Shown one piece after another: positions 12,051 to 24,170 of a stretch of DNA of 64,000 nt; position 1 is the stretch's first letter, and the number at the start of each line of letters is the position of its first letter. The stretch comes from Icerya purchasi (Eukaryota > Arthropoda > Insecta > Hemiptera > Monophlebidae), in contig CM077115.1 of the NCBI GenBank assembly GCA_039619475.1, forward strand, positions 397,268,557-397,332,556, written 5' to 3'. The notes beneath the pieces were generated by a model that saw only the letters and a program-made list of their open reading frames with translations, ran no database searches and was not told the DNA's origin. A program made the translations under genes and the position numbers.

Positions 12051-12920
12051 CTTATTTAATTAATTAGAAAAAGTGCGGAGTTTTTGGGTAAAAGCCCATC
12101 GAGGCCGGTAATATTTTCCGAATGTCTTCTTTAAGGAAAAAAAGCTGACCTAGGCCTCGGAAACAGATTCTAGCTCGGTTATTAACAAGTGACGGCGCAG
12201 AGCAAACGCTTTTGCAAATGACTTGGATATGTTCGAAAAATGTAAAAATTCCAACGCGCACTACCAGCGGCTGAGAAAAAGGGGAGTCAGGAGGGAACCA
12301 GTCAATTTCTGTAACCTGATCTGGAAATGCTAATTCTGTCGCATAAATCAATATATATCCGTTTTTCATGCGAACTTATTTGAATTATGCCGTCTTCTGC
12401 GATTTGCTTTTCCAGCATATAGTCACCGTATGTGTATGTAAATGCAAATGGACTTATATTAGAAAGAAGTTGTGTGTTTAAATAAAGCGGGGTAAACTGG
12501 AATTGTATAGAATGTGTTGCCGGTGGATACAGATGCTTAGGAAAGGCGTAGAGTGGGGAGGCACCACCCTTTGAAACGATGGTAACGATTTCTAGTCGAC
12601 AGAGGGATGCGGAATATGATGGATGAAGAAGAACGGCGGAGGCGGCAACGAAATGTGGATCCGCTGGAATAAAAATGGCCTAGGCTGCAGCTCGCTAAGA
12701 CTTGCTTGACAGTTGACGGATTACCGAAGCGCTTGTTTGTTGCATTCCAGGCCCTCCTATAGACCACTGCATGTTACACGCTGAAAAAAACGTACATACT
12801 TGCATTCTGTAGTGTTGTGCTTTCTTCTTTTGTTCCTCTTTTTTTCGGCGAGGGAGGGGGGGTAAAGTAAACACTTTTTTATTTAAAAAAAAAAAAATGG
12901 GAAAATCCAAAATATAATGC
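12051..12920. other. Mixed-composition block with two unassigned minus-strand frames
   Basis: The block is less AT-rich than its flanks. Minus-strand frames lie at 12064-12369 (101 codons) and 12537-12767 (76 codons). Neither has a domain I recognise. The second ends in a serine/arginine-rich stretch that may reflect composition. No convincing splice pair joins them. It could be a decayed exon region or a regulatory element. Confidence 0.3.
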
Positions 12921-15900
12921 AAATCGGGTAAATGAAATTTCCATAAATCAGAATGCCGCTCTGTTATAAAGGCGGTTAAATCGACCGTAATTACAAATCA
13001 AATGTCCCGAGCGGGTAAGATGGTTATTACCAAACCGGGAAAATTAAAAACACAAAAAAATGAGTTGATACGAAATAGCCTTTGACGAATAATTTGAATT
13101 TTAGTTAATTCGAAGAAAAAAGTTCCGCTCCTCTTCCGAGGTATTGGGGAAAAAAATGGTTGACGACGTTTTATGGAATAAAATCGGATTTTGAAAACAA
13201 TTTTATTCGGGTTGAGTGAGAGACAAAAACGATGAAAAAGCGCAGTTTCAGTTCCATAAAAGTGCCATGAACCAGAGACCATTCTAACGACTCCGGAAAA
13301 ATGTTTTTTTTCAAATCATCAGTCCCCCGTCGTATTCATTTGAACTATCAGTTCGAATACCTATAACTTTTGCCCTCGCCAGTAAGACCCTCGCTAGACT
13401 CTCAGATCGATAGTCTTCTGTAATTGTACTATAAAAAAATACGGTTTTGACATGTGTTTAAACGCTACATAAAAATTTTCGGAGTTTTTCATGTTACTTC
13501 GGCATATTCCGGTCATTTATGTATATACATTATTTTTAATAAATAAAACTTTTTTCCTTTAATTAAATTGCTTTTATCTGTAGTATCGGTGAGAAAGCTC
13601 AGTATGAAAATGTTTAGATCATTAAACCCAGGGAAAAAGTTAATACCATGCTGAGTATAGAGAAGGTGTAGAAAATAATATTTAAAGACCGAATTAAAAG
13701 GAATCGAGCGAAAACTATTGTAGTTTTAATTAGCTGAATTTCGTCAGTGTGTCCAAATGGTTCCTCGCCAGGCCAATAAATAAAAATAAAAATAAGGCCA
13801 TAACTATTTTTATCGCAAATGATAATATCATAATTTCTACAATATTCTGCCGAGATGAAAACAGGGGGGCTGCTCAGTTATCGCGAAGTATAATGAATAA
13901 TGAAAGAAGAAAATGAAAAAGGTTGACAATAACTGAATAAGTAAACATTTAAATATATATATATTTATACGTATGTTACAAACAACCAATTGAAATGAAT
14001 AACTGGAAGAGTGACTTATTAAAAAGTAATAAATAAACTAGTGTGTAACGTTGATAGTTTAAATGTGCGTAAAACTAATCTCTCAAGCTCAGTGTCGACT
14101 TCAAAAATATTTAATATTATAGCGATAAATATATTTTCATCGGTTGAATATTCCTTACGATACCCCATACTAACGGCGGTTAAACGGAACGTATTTTTTT
14201 GATTCCTGAAATATTTCCTATATCGGAAAACTGAATATCATCAGATTTTACAAATTATCGAAGAGTTAGATATCTATTTTTATCATAATACAGATTTAAA
14301 AAATCGATATATGCATGAATTTCGTGTAGGCTGCTGTTAGTTTATAGGATGAAAAATATCCCCGGAACTTAATTTAATCGCCAGCTATTGTGCTTCCCTA
14401 ATTATAGACGGAAGATTAATAGGTCTCAAAAGAAACTTCTGAACTACTACCATTTTCTTTTTTTCCATATAATTTCCCCGAATAGATGACCACGAGAATG
14501 ATGAAAGTAAATCTTTAAGCATAATGAAATATGTGTTGTAGTAAAATAAGTTTGGGGAATTGAAGTATAGACTAGAATCTAAATAATATTCGTCAATTCA
14601 AGAAAACAGTGCTGCCCCAACTGCGTAAAACGGTAATTAAATTTTAAAACTGATACGGCCGCACTGCTAAAGTATTAATTTCAAGAATTGTCAAGATAGG
14701 AAACCATCTGATTAACGTTAAAAGAAATAATAGTTATAATTTTTATAAAAGTACAAGTGTATAGGCTAATTTTTGTTTGTTTTGTTTTCTTTCTTGTTTT
14801 TTTTGTCGAAATACTGATTCTGTTGACTTATCGATTATTATTAACGTGCAAATGATTTTTCACGAAGGAAGTGTACGAATGCAGGGGATATTAAAATTAA
14901 AGGAATCATCTTATTAAAAAGATGACATAAATGTCCTAAAGAAATACCGAGATACGAGAATATGAAACTATTTCGGATGACGTAATGTTATTGATGCAAC
15001 GTTGCTTACAGAGATGTGTTTAGATGTGAGACGGGCCGATGCAAAAAGGTACGATCTGTCATGCTTGACACGACTTAAATCGTACATTACGCACCCTTAA
15101 TAAATTGTCAGACCAGACGTAAGAATATTGCAGCTATAAATTAAGACGACTCGCGCAGGATTAAGAGTTTATCATAAAATTGGCAATGATGCGACCAGTG
15201 TAAACCTCTGACGGATACGTTTAGGTGAACATTTAGTGAGCAAAAATTGATCACTTATTTGATACCATCAAACGCTCGATCTTGTCGTTATTATTCAGAT
15301 TCCAAAAAAAACGAAAAAAAAAACGAAATAAAAAACGAAAAAAGCGAAAAAAAGGAAATATTTTGTCGGCTACATGTAAAAATGTAGGACAATCTTTGCA
15401 CTTTGATAAAAAACAGAATTTCGCCCAATAGAAGCAAATGAATTATCGCGAATATTATTTTAGCGTCCGACGTCGACAAATTACGTATTTATTTATTAGT
15501 GGCTATTATTTTTCCACGAGTCTCGGCGTTGTTAATATTATTAATACCGGTGTATTACTGTTATCGTTGTTGATATTACATGCATACACTTTTTGGCACA
15601 TATTTCAGTTAGCAGTGTCATTTTTATAAATTTTCCATCACAGCACTAACGCCAATCTGTTACTGTCGTAATTTTAAATGCACCATGTAACTCCAGACGT
15701 TTTATAAAATTTTCGACACACGAGCTCGGCACCTATTCAAACTTTTCCTACCCACTTTTGCTTACGCTTTGATTAGTCCAAATTGTTCTTTCCGGCTCAA
15801 TTTTTGAGTTCACCTCTTCCACTGCTGCTCTCGAAGTACACTGATTTGGTTAATAACTATCTATTATACTACTACTATATCAAGACTAGGAGGAAAAAAA

Positions 15901-15926
15901 AAAGACAAGACATCGAACACATACGC
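12921..15926. other. AT-rich DNA, nothing recognised
   Basis: Minus-strand frames at 12998-13282 and 15291-15479 lack similarity to known proteins; the latter reads through A-rich DNA in antisense. There are no repeats beyond simple A/T runs. Confidence 0.5.
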
Positions 15927-15959
<33 letters not shown>

Positions 15960-15999
15960 GATAATAATAATAGTAATATTAATAATGATAATAATAATG
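15927..15999. repeat. (AAT)n trinucleotide repeat, imperfect
   Basis: About 11 clean AAT units followed by interrupted units (ACG, AGT, ATG variants). A frame crossing it encodes poly-asparagine (15783-16004, +), which is a product of the repeat and not evidence of a protein. Confidence 0.95.
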
Positions 16000-18900
16000 G
16001 CTGATGATAATAGTGGTAACTGTTAGCCTCCGTTGAGGAGAGCAATACCGTCATAAACTAGGCTGGGCCGAGCCGACTTTGAACCATTTTGTACAATTCA
16101 TGTTGTCGCTTCGGTTATTCGCTCTCTTTAGTATATTTCTAGCGCTCTGAAATTCAAAAAGAGATGTCAACTTGATGGATGTTGCTCATTTAATATTTTA
16201 CCTTTGTGCGATTGCCCGATTTCTCTTCCAACATACAAACAACACAGCGCGATTAATCTAGAACAAAATAAACAATAACGATAAAGTGTAAGGAGCGACC
16301 GAGACGCGACGATAGGGAAATCGTAAGTGAATTGCACTCCATTCTAAAACATATCGCACCAAGACATCATCATTATTAGCAGATATGACGATGATAATGA
16401 TATCGTAATTATTCATTTTCAGAAGATCGTCTCTCGCTACCAGAATTCTCCCGTCTAAAAGAACGAGACGCCCTCTTTCGGCTGATTCGCGAACTTTTGC
16501 GAACTTTTTTCTATTTCCACCCGTCTCCGGATGAATTTCGATTAAAACAAAACATCTAATCGCCCCCTCCCTAATGGTGATAATAATATTTAAACGAAAG
16601 CGAATCAAAAAATGCTTCGAAGAAAACGCGATATTTCTCCGTTTTAATTAATGTCACGTGTCGCTGTGGTTGTCGAATAAACTAAATAATTAATCATTAA
16701 TTTTGTAATCTTCATTTTGATTCTTTTCGGATGAAATTACGAGCCTAAAGATCGTATGGCGCTTTTTGTTTACTTTTCTTTTTTCTGTCGATTGAAAATG
16801 GCGAACAAAAAAAGGTTTTCTTTTTATTTCATCGAACGAGTGGAAAATGTTCAACAACTGTGGAGAATACAAATGAAAAATTACCGAAAGAAGTATTCTT
16901 CCGGCTTGAAATAATCGATTATCATCTCTTTTCGTATTTCACTACTTAAGTAATGTGCTGCTCGGTCTAGGATTAAATTCTGACGAGGGAGAATATTTAT
17001 CCAATAGAGCATGCAACTATTTTTCGTCCAACGCAGGCAAATTATTGATACAACGGTTATCTACGCGAACCGTAAAAAAAAAGTTACCGGTGATTTCACA
17101 GTACACGATAAATATTATATATACATACATATATATAGGTTTTTTCCTTAAATTATAAGTCCACGCTTAGGAAAAAATTTGAAATTTGCACGGCTACATA
17201 AATTCATTTTTTTCGATTTCTTTACTGATTGTTCGCGAAATGTGGCGTACTTCTATATCTTAATTAATTAATAAAAATAATGAATAAGTATAAACGTAAT
17301 TAAGTACGCTCGAACATAAACATTGAATAATATATGCGCTAGTAATGCTTCTTTATCGGGGGGAGTTTATTCCAACTTTAATAGTAGTAGAAAGAAGAGA
17401 ATTAAGTAAAGTCTTAAGTTGTAGTATATCTCAATATTCGGAGAAAAGCAGAATTATCTTTAATTCAAATAGAAAACGGAAGAAGCACATTAGAGCAAAA
17501 ATAAACGCATGAATCGGAGGCGTTAAATGACGATCTAGCTTTCTATCCGATTCAGAGGCATACACACTGCCGTTTCATCTTTGCTAATATTTTCATTTGG
17601 TTCACTAATTGCACTTCCTTCAGATATTCAGGTATATATTTATGTATGTTTATATAACGGTAGTATGGGTTTTCATTTTCCCTTTTCTAGTACTGAAAAT
17701 GGAGTTAATCTTCCCGATAGAAAACATAACTAGCATGTATCTTATTTAATTTTTACTTTTAGGCCTCGTTTACGTTTAATATTTATAACTTTATTCGCCA
17801 TCTCATTATAACGTAGCATGCCCGCGATTTTCCGACTTGAAAAATTCAATATTAACACATTAACACCATCGACATAATGATTTCAAAAAATGAGTACACT
17901 AAGTAAAAATTTATTTTACGGTTTTTTTTTTTTTATTGGATTACTATTTTACTTATAATCCGATTTTCTAAGAATTTTCGTAATCTTTCTAACATTAAAA
18001 AATTGAAATCAAACGAAATTCAATGCGGAGTCGTCCCGCTTAGTATCGCAGATTAACGTATATATATATGTATATATATGTACACGTAATATTTTTTCAT
18101 GAAATTTGCCGCCGATAAGTGTATATACATGTGCGCACGTATTAAAAAAAATTAAAATTTTCATTATACTGTTAATTATAATTTTATAATTAGGTATTTG
18201 AATCGTTAGTTAGAAAATGTTCGGCGCGATTTTAATCGTCAGTAATAATAAGAAAAATATGTATGCGAACAGAAATGTTTGAAAAAATTCCAATGAATTA
18301 AGAGATAGTTAGAAAAAATGACCGATTAAATTCAATGAAAACACACTAAAAAGTCAAAAATAATACTTACAATCGATAGGAATATAATAGTGTACTTTAC
18401 AGTAAATTATTCTATAATGGGATGGTACATGGTACTATGATTATTCTTAAACAATACTGACACCTCTTAATTGAAATCTCCGTAAATTGCGACGATAATT
18501 AAGAAGCAACTTGAATATTGCCAATATTTCGCTCATAGAGAACGAGCATTGTATTTTTATATTTAATACGGTTTTTAATTATTGTTGCAATATTTGGTGT
18601 ATCGGGACTATTAATGTTGTTTTAAAATAATCACAATATCATTCCCCCTTTGAGGTATATTTCACTGTGAAATAGTGGTGTCGAATATGTTTTATTTTTT
18701 AGTGTATTTTTGTCGAATTTTTCGATTAAATCTTGGAGCTACTATGCTTTAAATATTTCATTTCTCAGTTTTTAGTGTAAATATTTCAAAGTGATAATAC
18801 GAATAGAACAACCTAAATTAAATTTTCGCCACTTTCTGTACTTGTTCAAATACGTCAGTGGTGAGCTTTTGTAAATCGGGGTTTTTCGGTTTCGAATGCA

Positions 18901-21900
18901 CATTCATTCGAATCTACTTATAAACTAACATTAATAATACTTTTAAAAATCACTCACGTTTACTGTGCTCTTTTGATTTTAAAAATTTTTTCTATTCATA
19001 TTTTTCTGGTATTCTAAATTTTTTGGTTAACTTCTGTTTGGCTAACCTTTAATGAGAGTTCTATTTTTATCGTTTATTTTAATGGCCCTATACCGTCATT
19101 TACTCATCTCGGTACTCTACTCATACGAGACCACCACTGATCAGTACGCAGTTTCTAATAAACAAAAGATATCATTGAAGTCAATGCGGTCATATAAGTT
19201 ATGCACGGTAATGTAAAGATTCGTAACATTTCCCCGTCGGCGATGGGCTTGTAAACGGCACTATAGCTATATCAAATTCGTTTTCTTTATTCGATTCCGT
19301 ATTTTTATCGGTGGTTATTAATATTGATAACATTTCATTTTTTTTTGTCTTAATAAAAAGCATTTTTCGTGATAAAAAGATATATAATATGATAATCGTG
19401 TTTTTGTTATTGTTCGCTAAAAACTTCTCTAAAAAGACCACACTTTTTTTTTTAAGTATCCTTTAATAACAACTGAGTGCTCATCGATACTTGTCGATAT
19501 ACTCACATGTTACGTGTAGATAAAGAAAATCATTAAAATGCGTTCATCACAAAACGTTTTGGGCAAACAAAAATGTTAGAAAACATGCGGAGGAACAAAT
19601 AATCTTCCCTTCCTCTTTTTCAAATCGATAAAAATATATTCAGAAAAAAGTTTACTAACCGCTTATCATTTATACTCGGTTGAAAAAATTTTTCATCATA
19701 TGATTAATGTTGAACGATACGAGTAAAAATACCGAATGGAAACAGAATTTTACCATGTAATACTGAAAAACGTGTACATCCAGCACACAAAATTATAATA
19801 TTGTGGCAAGCGAAAAAAAAAAAAAAAAAATCCAGGGGGAATTATGTTGACAGATAAGTAAAAACGGACGAGGGTTTACGAATAAGTAATGAAATACAGA
19901 GCAATTATTAAACGAAGGGATTTCCTACGATAAACAGACACGAAAAAAAATAAATAAACGAATAAATTAATTAGCTGTATATTGTGAAGATACATAAAAC
20001 GAGAACATACGAAATACCGTACGCAGGTTCACTCTTCACCATGAAAATATAAAGTAGTGGAGTGTATATCAGAAACGAAAAAAAAGGGAAGATCCTCTAC
20101 AACAAATATGTATAAATTACGCTGAGACCGACGCAGTAGTCGAAAGAAGAAAAATATCGTAAGAATTAAAAATAACTCGTCGAAAAAAACACTACCTTCT
20201 AGGATATCGAAAATACAGGAATAGGGGGAAATGAAAAATAAATAAACTCTGTGGAAGAAAATAAGAAATATCTTAGTGTCCTGCTCTTCTTAATAAACGG
20301 AGTAGTCTTTTACACGGCCAGCTCTTGACATTAATTTGTGCTCCCTATAATGCTTCCTTTATCCTTTGCTGCGGTTCCTGCACTGCTGTCCTTTGTAGCG
20401 TCCATTTCTGACTAGCTAGCTATTTAGTTTTATAGCTTACCTGTGTTGTTGGGTCACTGCCGCTGGCACGCCCATAAAAAAAAAAACATAAGAAACACTA
20501 CGATGGAATAAAGCAGGCTAGCCAGCAAAAGGAGAATACACTAAAAGAAGAATCGAGCAAAACCTTATCAGCAGATCTACAAAAAAGTTTACTCCGCAGG
20601 CTGCGATGAAACTCGCAGAGGAATGTGTGAATGAAAACGTTAACACCATCGAGAGCAGGACCTAATCTAACATCTGGTCGTGTTGCAAAAACGAGTATAA
20701 TACGTGCGAGCTGACGTAAACCACATTAGATATTCAGCCGACATAGGCGCAGACGAGTTAATTAACTCGAATAAATAATAATAAAAGCAGGTTTATACTT
20801 AAGAAATACACAGTCAACAGTGTCAATAGGAAAAACAATCAAACTGAGAAAAACGAAAAAGAATATGAGAATAAATATATGGAAGGCCTAGGTTTGAACT
20901 AGTGAGCAAACGAGGGGGGAAGTCGAAATTACTCTTTTAAATACAAACTAGAAAAATATTTAGTACATTATTAGAGTTACCCGCTGAACTACTGTTGAAG
21001 GCTAGAAAAGTAAAAATTTTCAGCTGCGAAAAATTAATTAAAAAACAACGAAAAATTCGTTGTGTTATTAAAAAATAAAAAAAAAAAAAAAAAAAGCATT
21101 CTTTCTCTTCAGGAGTTGAAAAATTGGAAAAAATTTAACCGAATGATGCCAAATGTATTTCTTGCGCGTATGCATGACTGATCAGAAAGCTGATAGGATG
21201 TAATAATAAACATTTTCGCACATTCGCTATAACGGAAAAGTGTAAAGTGGAACATGTTATTTTTAGTGTAAAGTGAAGTATGTTATTTTAAGTATAAGAA
21301 ATAATTTATTTTACTACAGTTACACTTTACGGGGAATCGGCGCGTAATCTTAAGAAACAATGCGCATCATACGAGGGGATTGTGCTCGGCATTGGAGAAT
21401 ATTTTCGGACATCACAAATGCAATTTCTCACAATACTCTTTTACTACGAACTCTGGCGGAAATTACACAGAGCGGGTCGCTATCAAAAACGTGATCAATG
21501 TACCGAATTAGGTATGACTAATATTGCAGTTCTCTCAGTCGTGATTGCCTTTTGTCAGTATTAGAGACTATCCCTATCATTCGGCTACAAACCGCATAAT
21601 CTTATCGCGGTTGATTTCGATTTTTCCATTGCCAGCGATGATTTGCCAGTGATTAGTTATCCTCCGCGAATTCAATAATTGATCGTGCATAATTGACAGA
21701 TTTTTAATCTTTTTTTTTTTTTTTTCATCGTTCTACTTCTGAACTGCTGTGTCAAGCTTTTAGTAAATTATTTAATCGGGAAACAATTTAAGCTACACGT
21801 ATAATGGTTCAAGAAAAAAGCGGATGTTTCGACTTTTACGGCACTCAACATTCTCAATCTTGGCCGGAGTTTATATTAAATCGTGATCTTGCAGATTTAT

Positions 21901-22689
21901 TATATAGGAGAGTAGCATGGTAAAGATGGACAAACGAAAAGGAGAATATGCGAGGGACCGGCCCTTAGCAAGATGTAATTAAATAGGAGAGGCGATGATT
22001 TTATTCGGCAAATCGGGATTGATATATCCTACTATTTCGAGCTAATCGGAGAAATATTAGTAGCGTTAAAATCAGTAACAACCAAAGTCTTAAAATTTAG
22101 TGTAACGCTCTAGAAGAGATGATTGCAAAAACGACATTTTACAAAAATAAACGGTTAAAGGGGACACGTATAGAAAGAAAAATTAAAATATGCACGGCAG
22201 TTTAGATTAAGATAAGAGAAAAAAAACAAGACTAAAATATCGTTAGATATCGGCGAAGATTTCAAATTAGCCGGCTCGATTAAAAAACCGAAACATAACC
22301 AAATGTTTTGGTTTTTAAGTCTACACACCAGTTGTCAATTTTACTGTATACGTGTGCTCTGTGTCACTTGGTCTTGTGCCGAGAGAGAAGGGTAATTAAT
22401 CTGTGACCGTTATTTATCACACACCTTAAGACATCTCTCATTTTGCGAGAAATGCTTAATAAATTTGATTCGTCTGTTAACGAATGAACGGAGATAATAA
22501 TCGGGAGAAAAAAAAGAAAAAGGAACCATCGAGTTCTCGTCAGAAGACTCCTTTATGCGCGGCTACTCGTACTAGCGATGAACGATTAATTTTTAATTTA
22601 ATTTCCCGCGAAGTTCTGATCGGACGAGAGAGAATTAATCTTTCGTGTGCAAAAGTAGAATGCAGGAATAGGAAAGTGTAAAGAGAATG
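16000..22689. other. AT-rich DNA, no gene recognised
   Basis: Frames at 16258-16608 (minus, TTG start), 19199-19441 (minus) and 21382-21564 (plus) show no family match. A 20290-20500 patch is visibly less AT-rich and on the minus strand has an acceptor-like pyrimidine tract and an ACAG|GTAAGC donor-like site (about 20437-20446). Long A-runs lie near 19814, 21067 and 21710. Confidence 0.45.
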
Positions 22690-23608
22690 AGAAGGTCTCG
22701 GGCGAGAGGGCGCGCGATTTATCAGAAGCGAAATCTCGAAACGTAATTTTGAAAAGATTTTAAAAGAAACAACATTTTCGACAAAGGGAAATAACACACA
22801 GAGAGAAAAAGTAATAGAAAAATAGGAAGAAAAGGAAAAAAAATGGAAGAAGAAGCGGACCTCATTATTTCCGGAAATCAGCGATAAACGCGGGGAGGGG
22901 CAGCGGCGTAAAAAACCGCTCTGCGAAAACGGAAAAAAGTAGCGGCGAAGCAAGGACAACGTGTGTAGGAAGCGAGAAGAAAGGCGAGAACTGGAAAACA
23001 AGAAGCGCCGGCTGTGAAGAATGAAGAAGACGACGACACAGAGGAGCCCAAAAAGTAGCGAAGGCCTTCCGATGAAGATATTTTCATTTTCAAAAAGAGG
23101 CCTCAGCGCGCGGCTCTGGTGCGAAAAAAGTTCCGGGGAGGGCAGGACGCGCGGAGCGCGGACCGGCGCGAGCCTAGAAATGGAAAGTGTATTAAAGGAG
23201 CGTCGGGACGCGGTTGAAAGGAAAACAAATGAAAAGAATACGGGGAATAGCGTGCGCGAAAAAAGCGAAGACAGAGAGGGATAGAGTAAAGGGAGCGAGA
23301 AGGAGAAAAATTTGATGTAGAAAAATATCTTGGCTCGGATGATGTAGTTGCGATGTTGCCGGGCGGAGCGGGGAGTTAAATTTAGGTTGTTACATCTGCG
23401 GGACGAGCGGGACGAGAGGGCGGTGGCGGCGGTGGCGGAATGGAATCGAGTTGGTGAGCTTAAAAAAAGTGACGTGGAATGATTGAACGGAATGGGTCGC
23501 TAGAAAAATGAGTTTGTCTGGAGGCGGTAAGAGTTATACGCGCGCTTAGTAACCGTTGATGGATTACCGGAGGATACTTGGTCGTTTCGATGAAGCGGCT
23601 TCTGCACA

Positions 23609-23652
23609 TTTTTTCTTCTTTTTCTTCTTCTTCTTTTTCTTCGCTTTTCGTT
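23609..23652. repeat. TTC-rich polypyrimidine tract
   Basis: Imperfect (TTC)n/(TTTTTC)n tract within the GC-richer island. It makes a poly-phenylalanine run in one frame. Confidence 0.85.
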
Positions 23653-23883
23653 TTTCATCCCCCCCCGCGCGCGCGCGCTCCGTGTCTGCCTTCTCCCGTC
23701 CGTGTAACCGCCCGCCCGCGACAGCAGCAGCCCCGACTCTAGGGAAGAACGGAGTCGGGAGAAAAATCTCGCCGATGATCGGACGAAAAAAAGTCGGCTG
23801 CGAGCGAAAGAACGCGCACTAGAAACGCGAAGTGATGTGAAAAATGTTGCCTGGCTAAGGCAGATCGGCAGCGTGTGGACCTA

Positions 23884-23910
23884 GGATTCGGATTCGGATT
23901 CGGATTCGGA
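23884..23910. repeat. (GGATTC)4 hexamer tandem repeat
   Basis: Four perfect GGATTC units plus a partial GGA. Reversed, it encodes the Asn-Pro dipeptide run seen in a minus-strand frame. Confidence 0.95.
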
Positions 23911-24170
23911 CCGCGACGACCGGCACTGCACAAGCTGCTCCGAGATTAAAATGTCGCTTAGTACTTTGCTCTCCATACTCTTACACCATTTCGATAATAG
24001 AACATTCTGGAAACCGCATGCTGTGACAATGACAATGCCATTTCACCGGCCAAACCAATCGCGACCACCGCCGCTCACCCCCTCACGGCCACAGCTTCTG
24101 TTACGTATATATTATAACTGCGCACGATGGCATATTACGAGATGTAATTTTTGATTCCGGACGACACGGC

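Larger units (their letters stand above)
22690..24170. other. CpG-containing, GC-richer island, possible promoter or 5' exon region
   Basis: This ~1.5-kb block stands out. Purine-rich sequence (22690-23300) is followed by GC-rich sequence with many CG dinucleotides, including GGCGGTGGCGG-type runs near 23420, CGCGCGCGCGC near 23668 and a hexamer repeat at 23884-23910. Open frames on both strands (22540-23001 minus, 23021-23284 plus, 23556-23822 plus) are long because the composition is poor in stops, and they resemble no protein I know. In insects such islands often mark promoters and 5' untranslated exons of broadly expressed or developmental genes. That reading is inference; no TATA box or initiator could be fixed. 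Confidence 0.45.

Noticed and set aside
15783..16004. Poly-asparagine protein
   Set aside because: Produced by the AAT repeat.
16258..16608. 116-codon minus-strand open frame
   Set aside because: TTG start, no recognisable domain, no splice or promoter context.
22540..23001. 153-codon minus-strand open frame
   Set aside because: Ser/Phe/Arg-rich translation of a purine-rich plus strand, overlapped by other open frames; no family resemblance.
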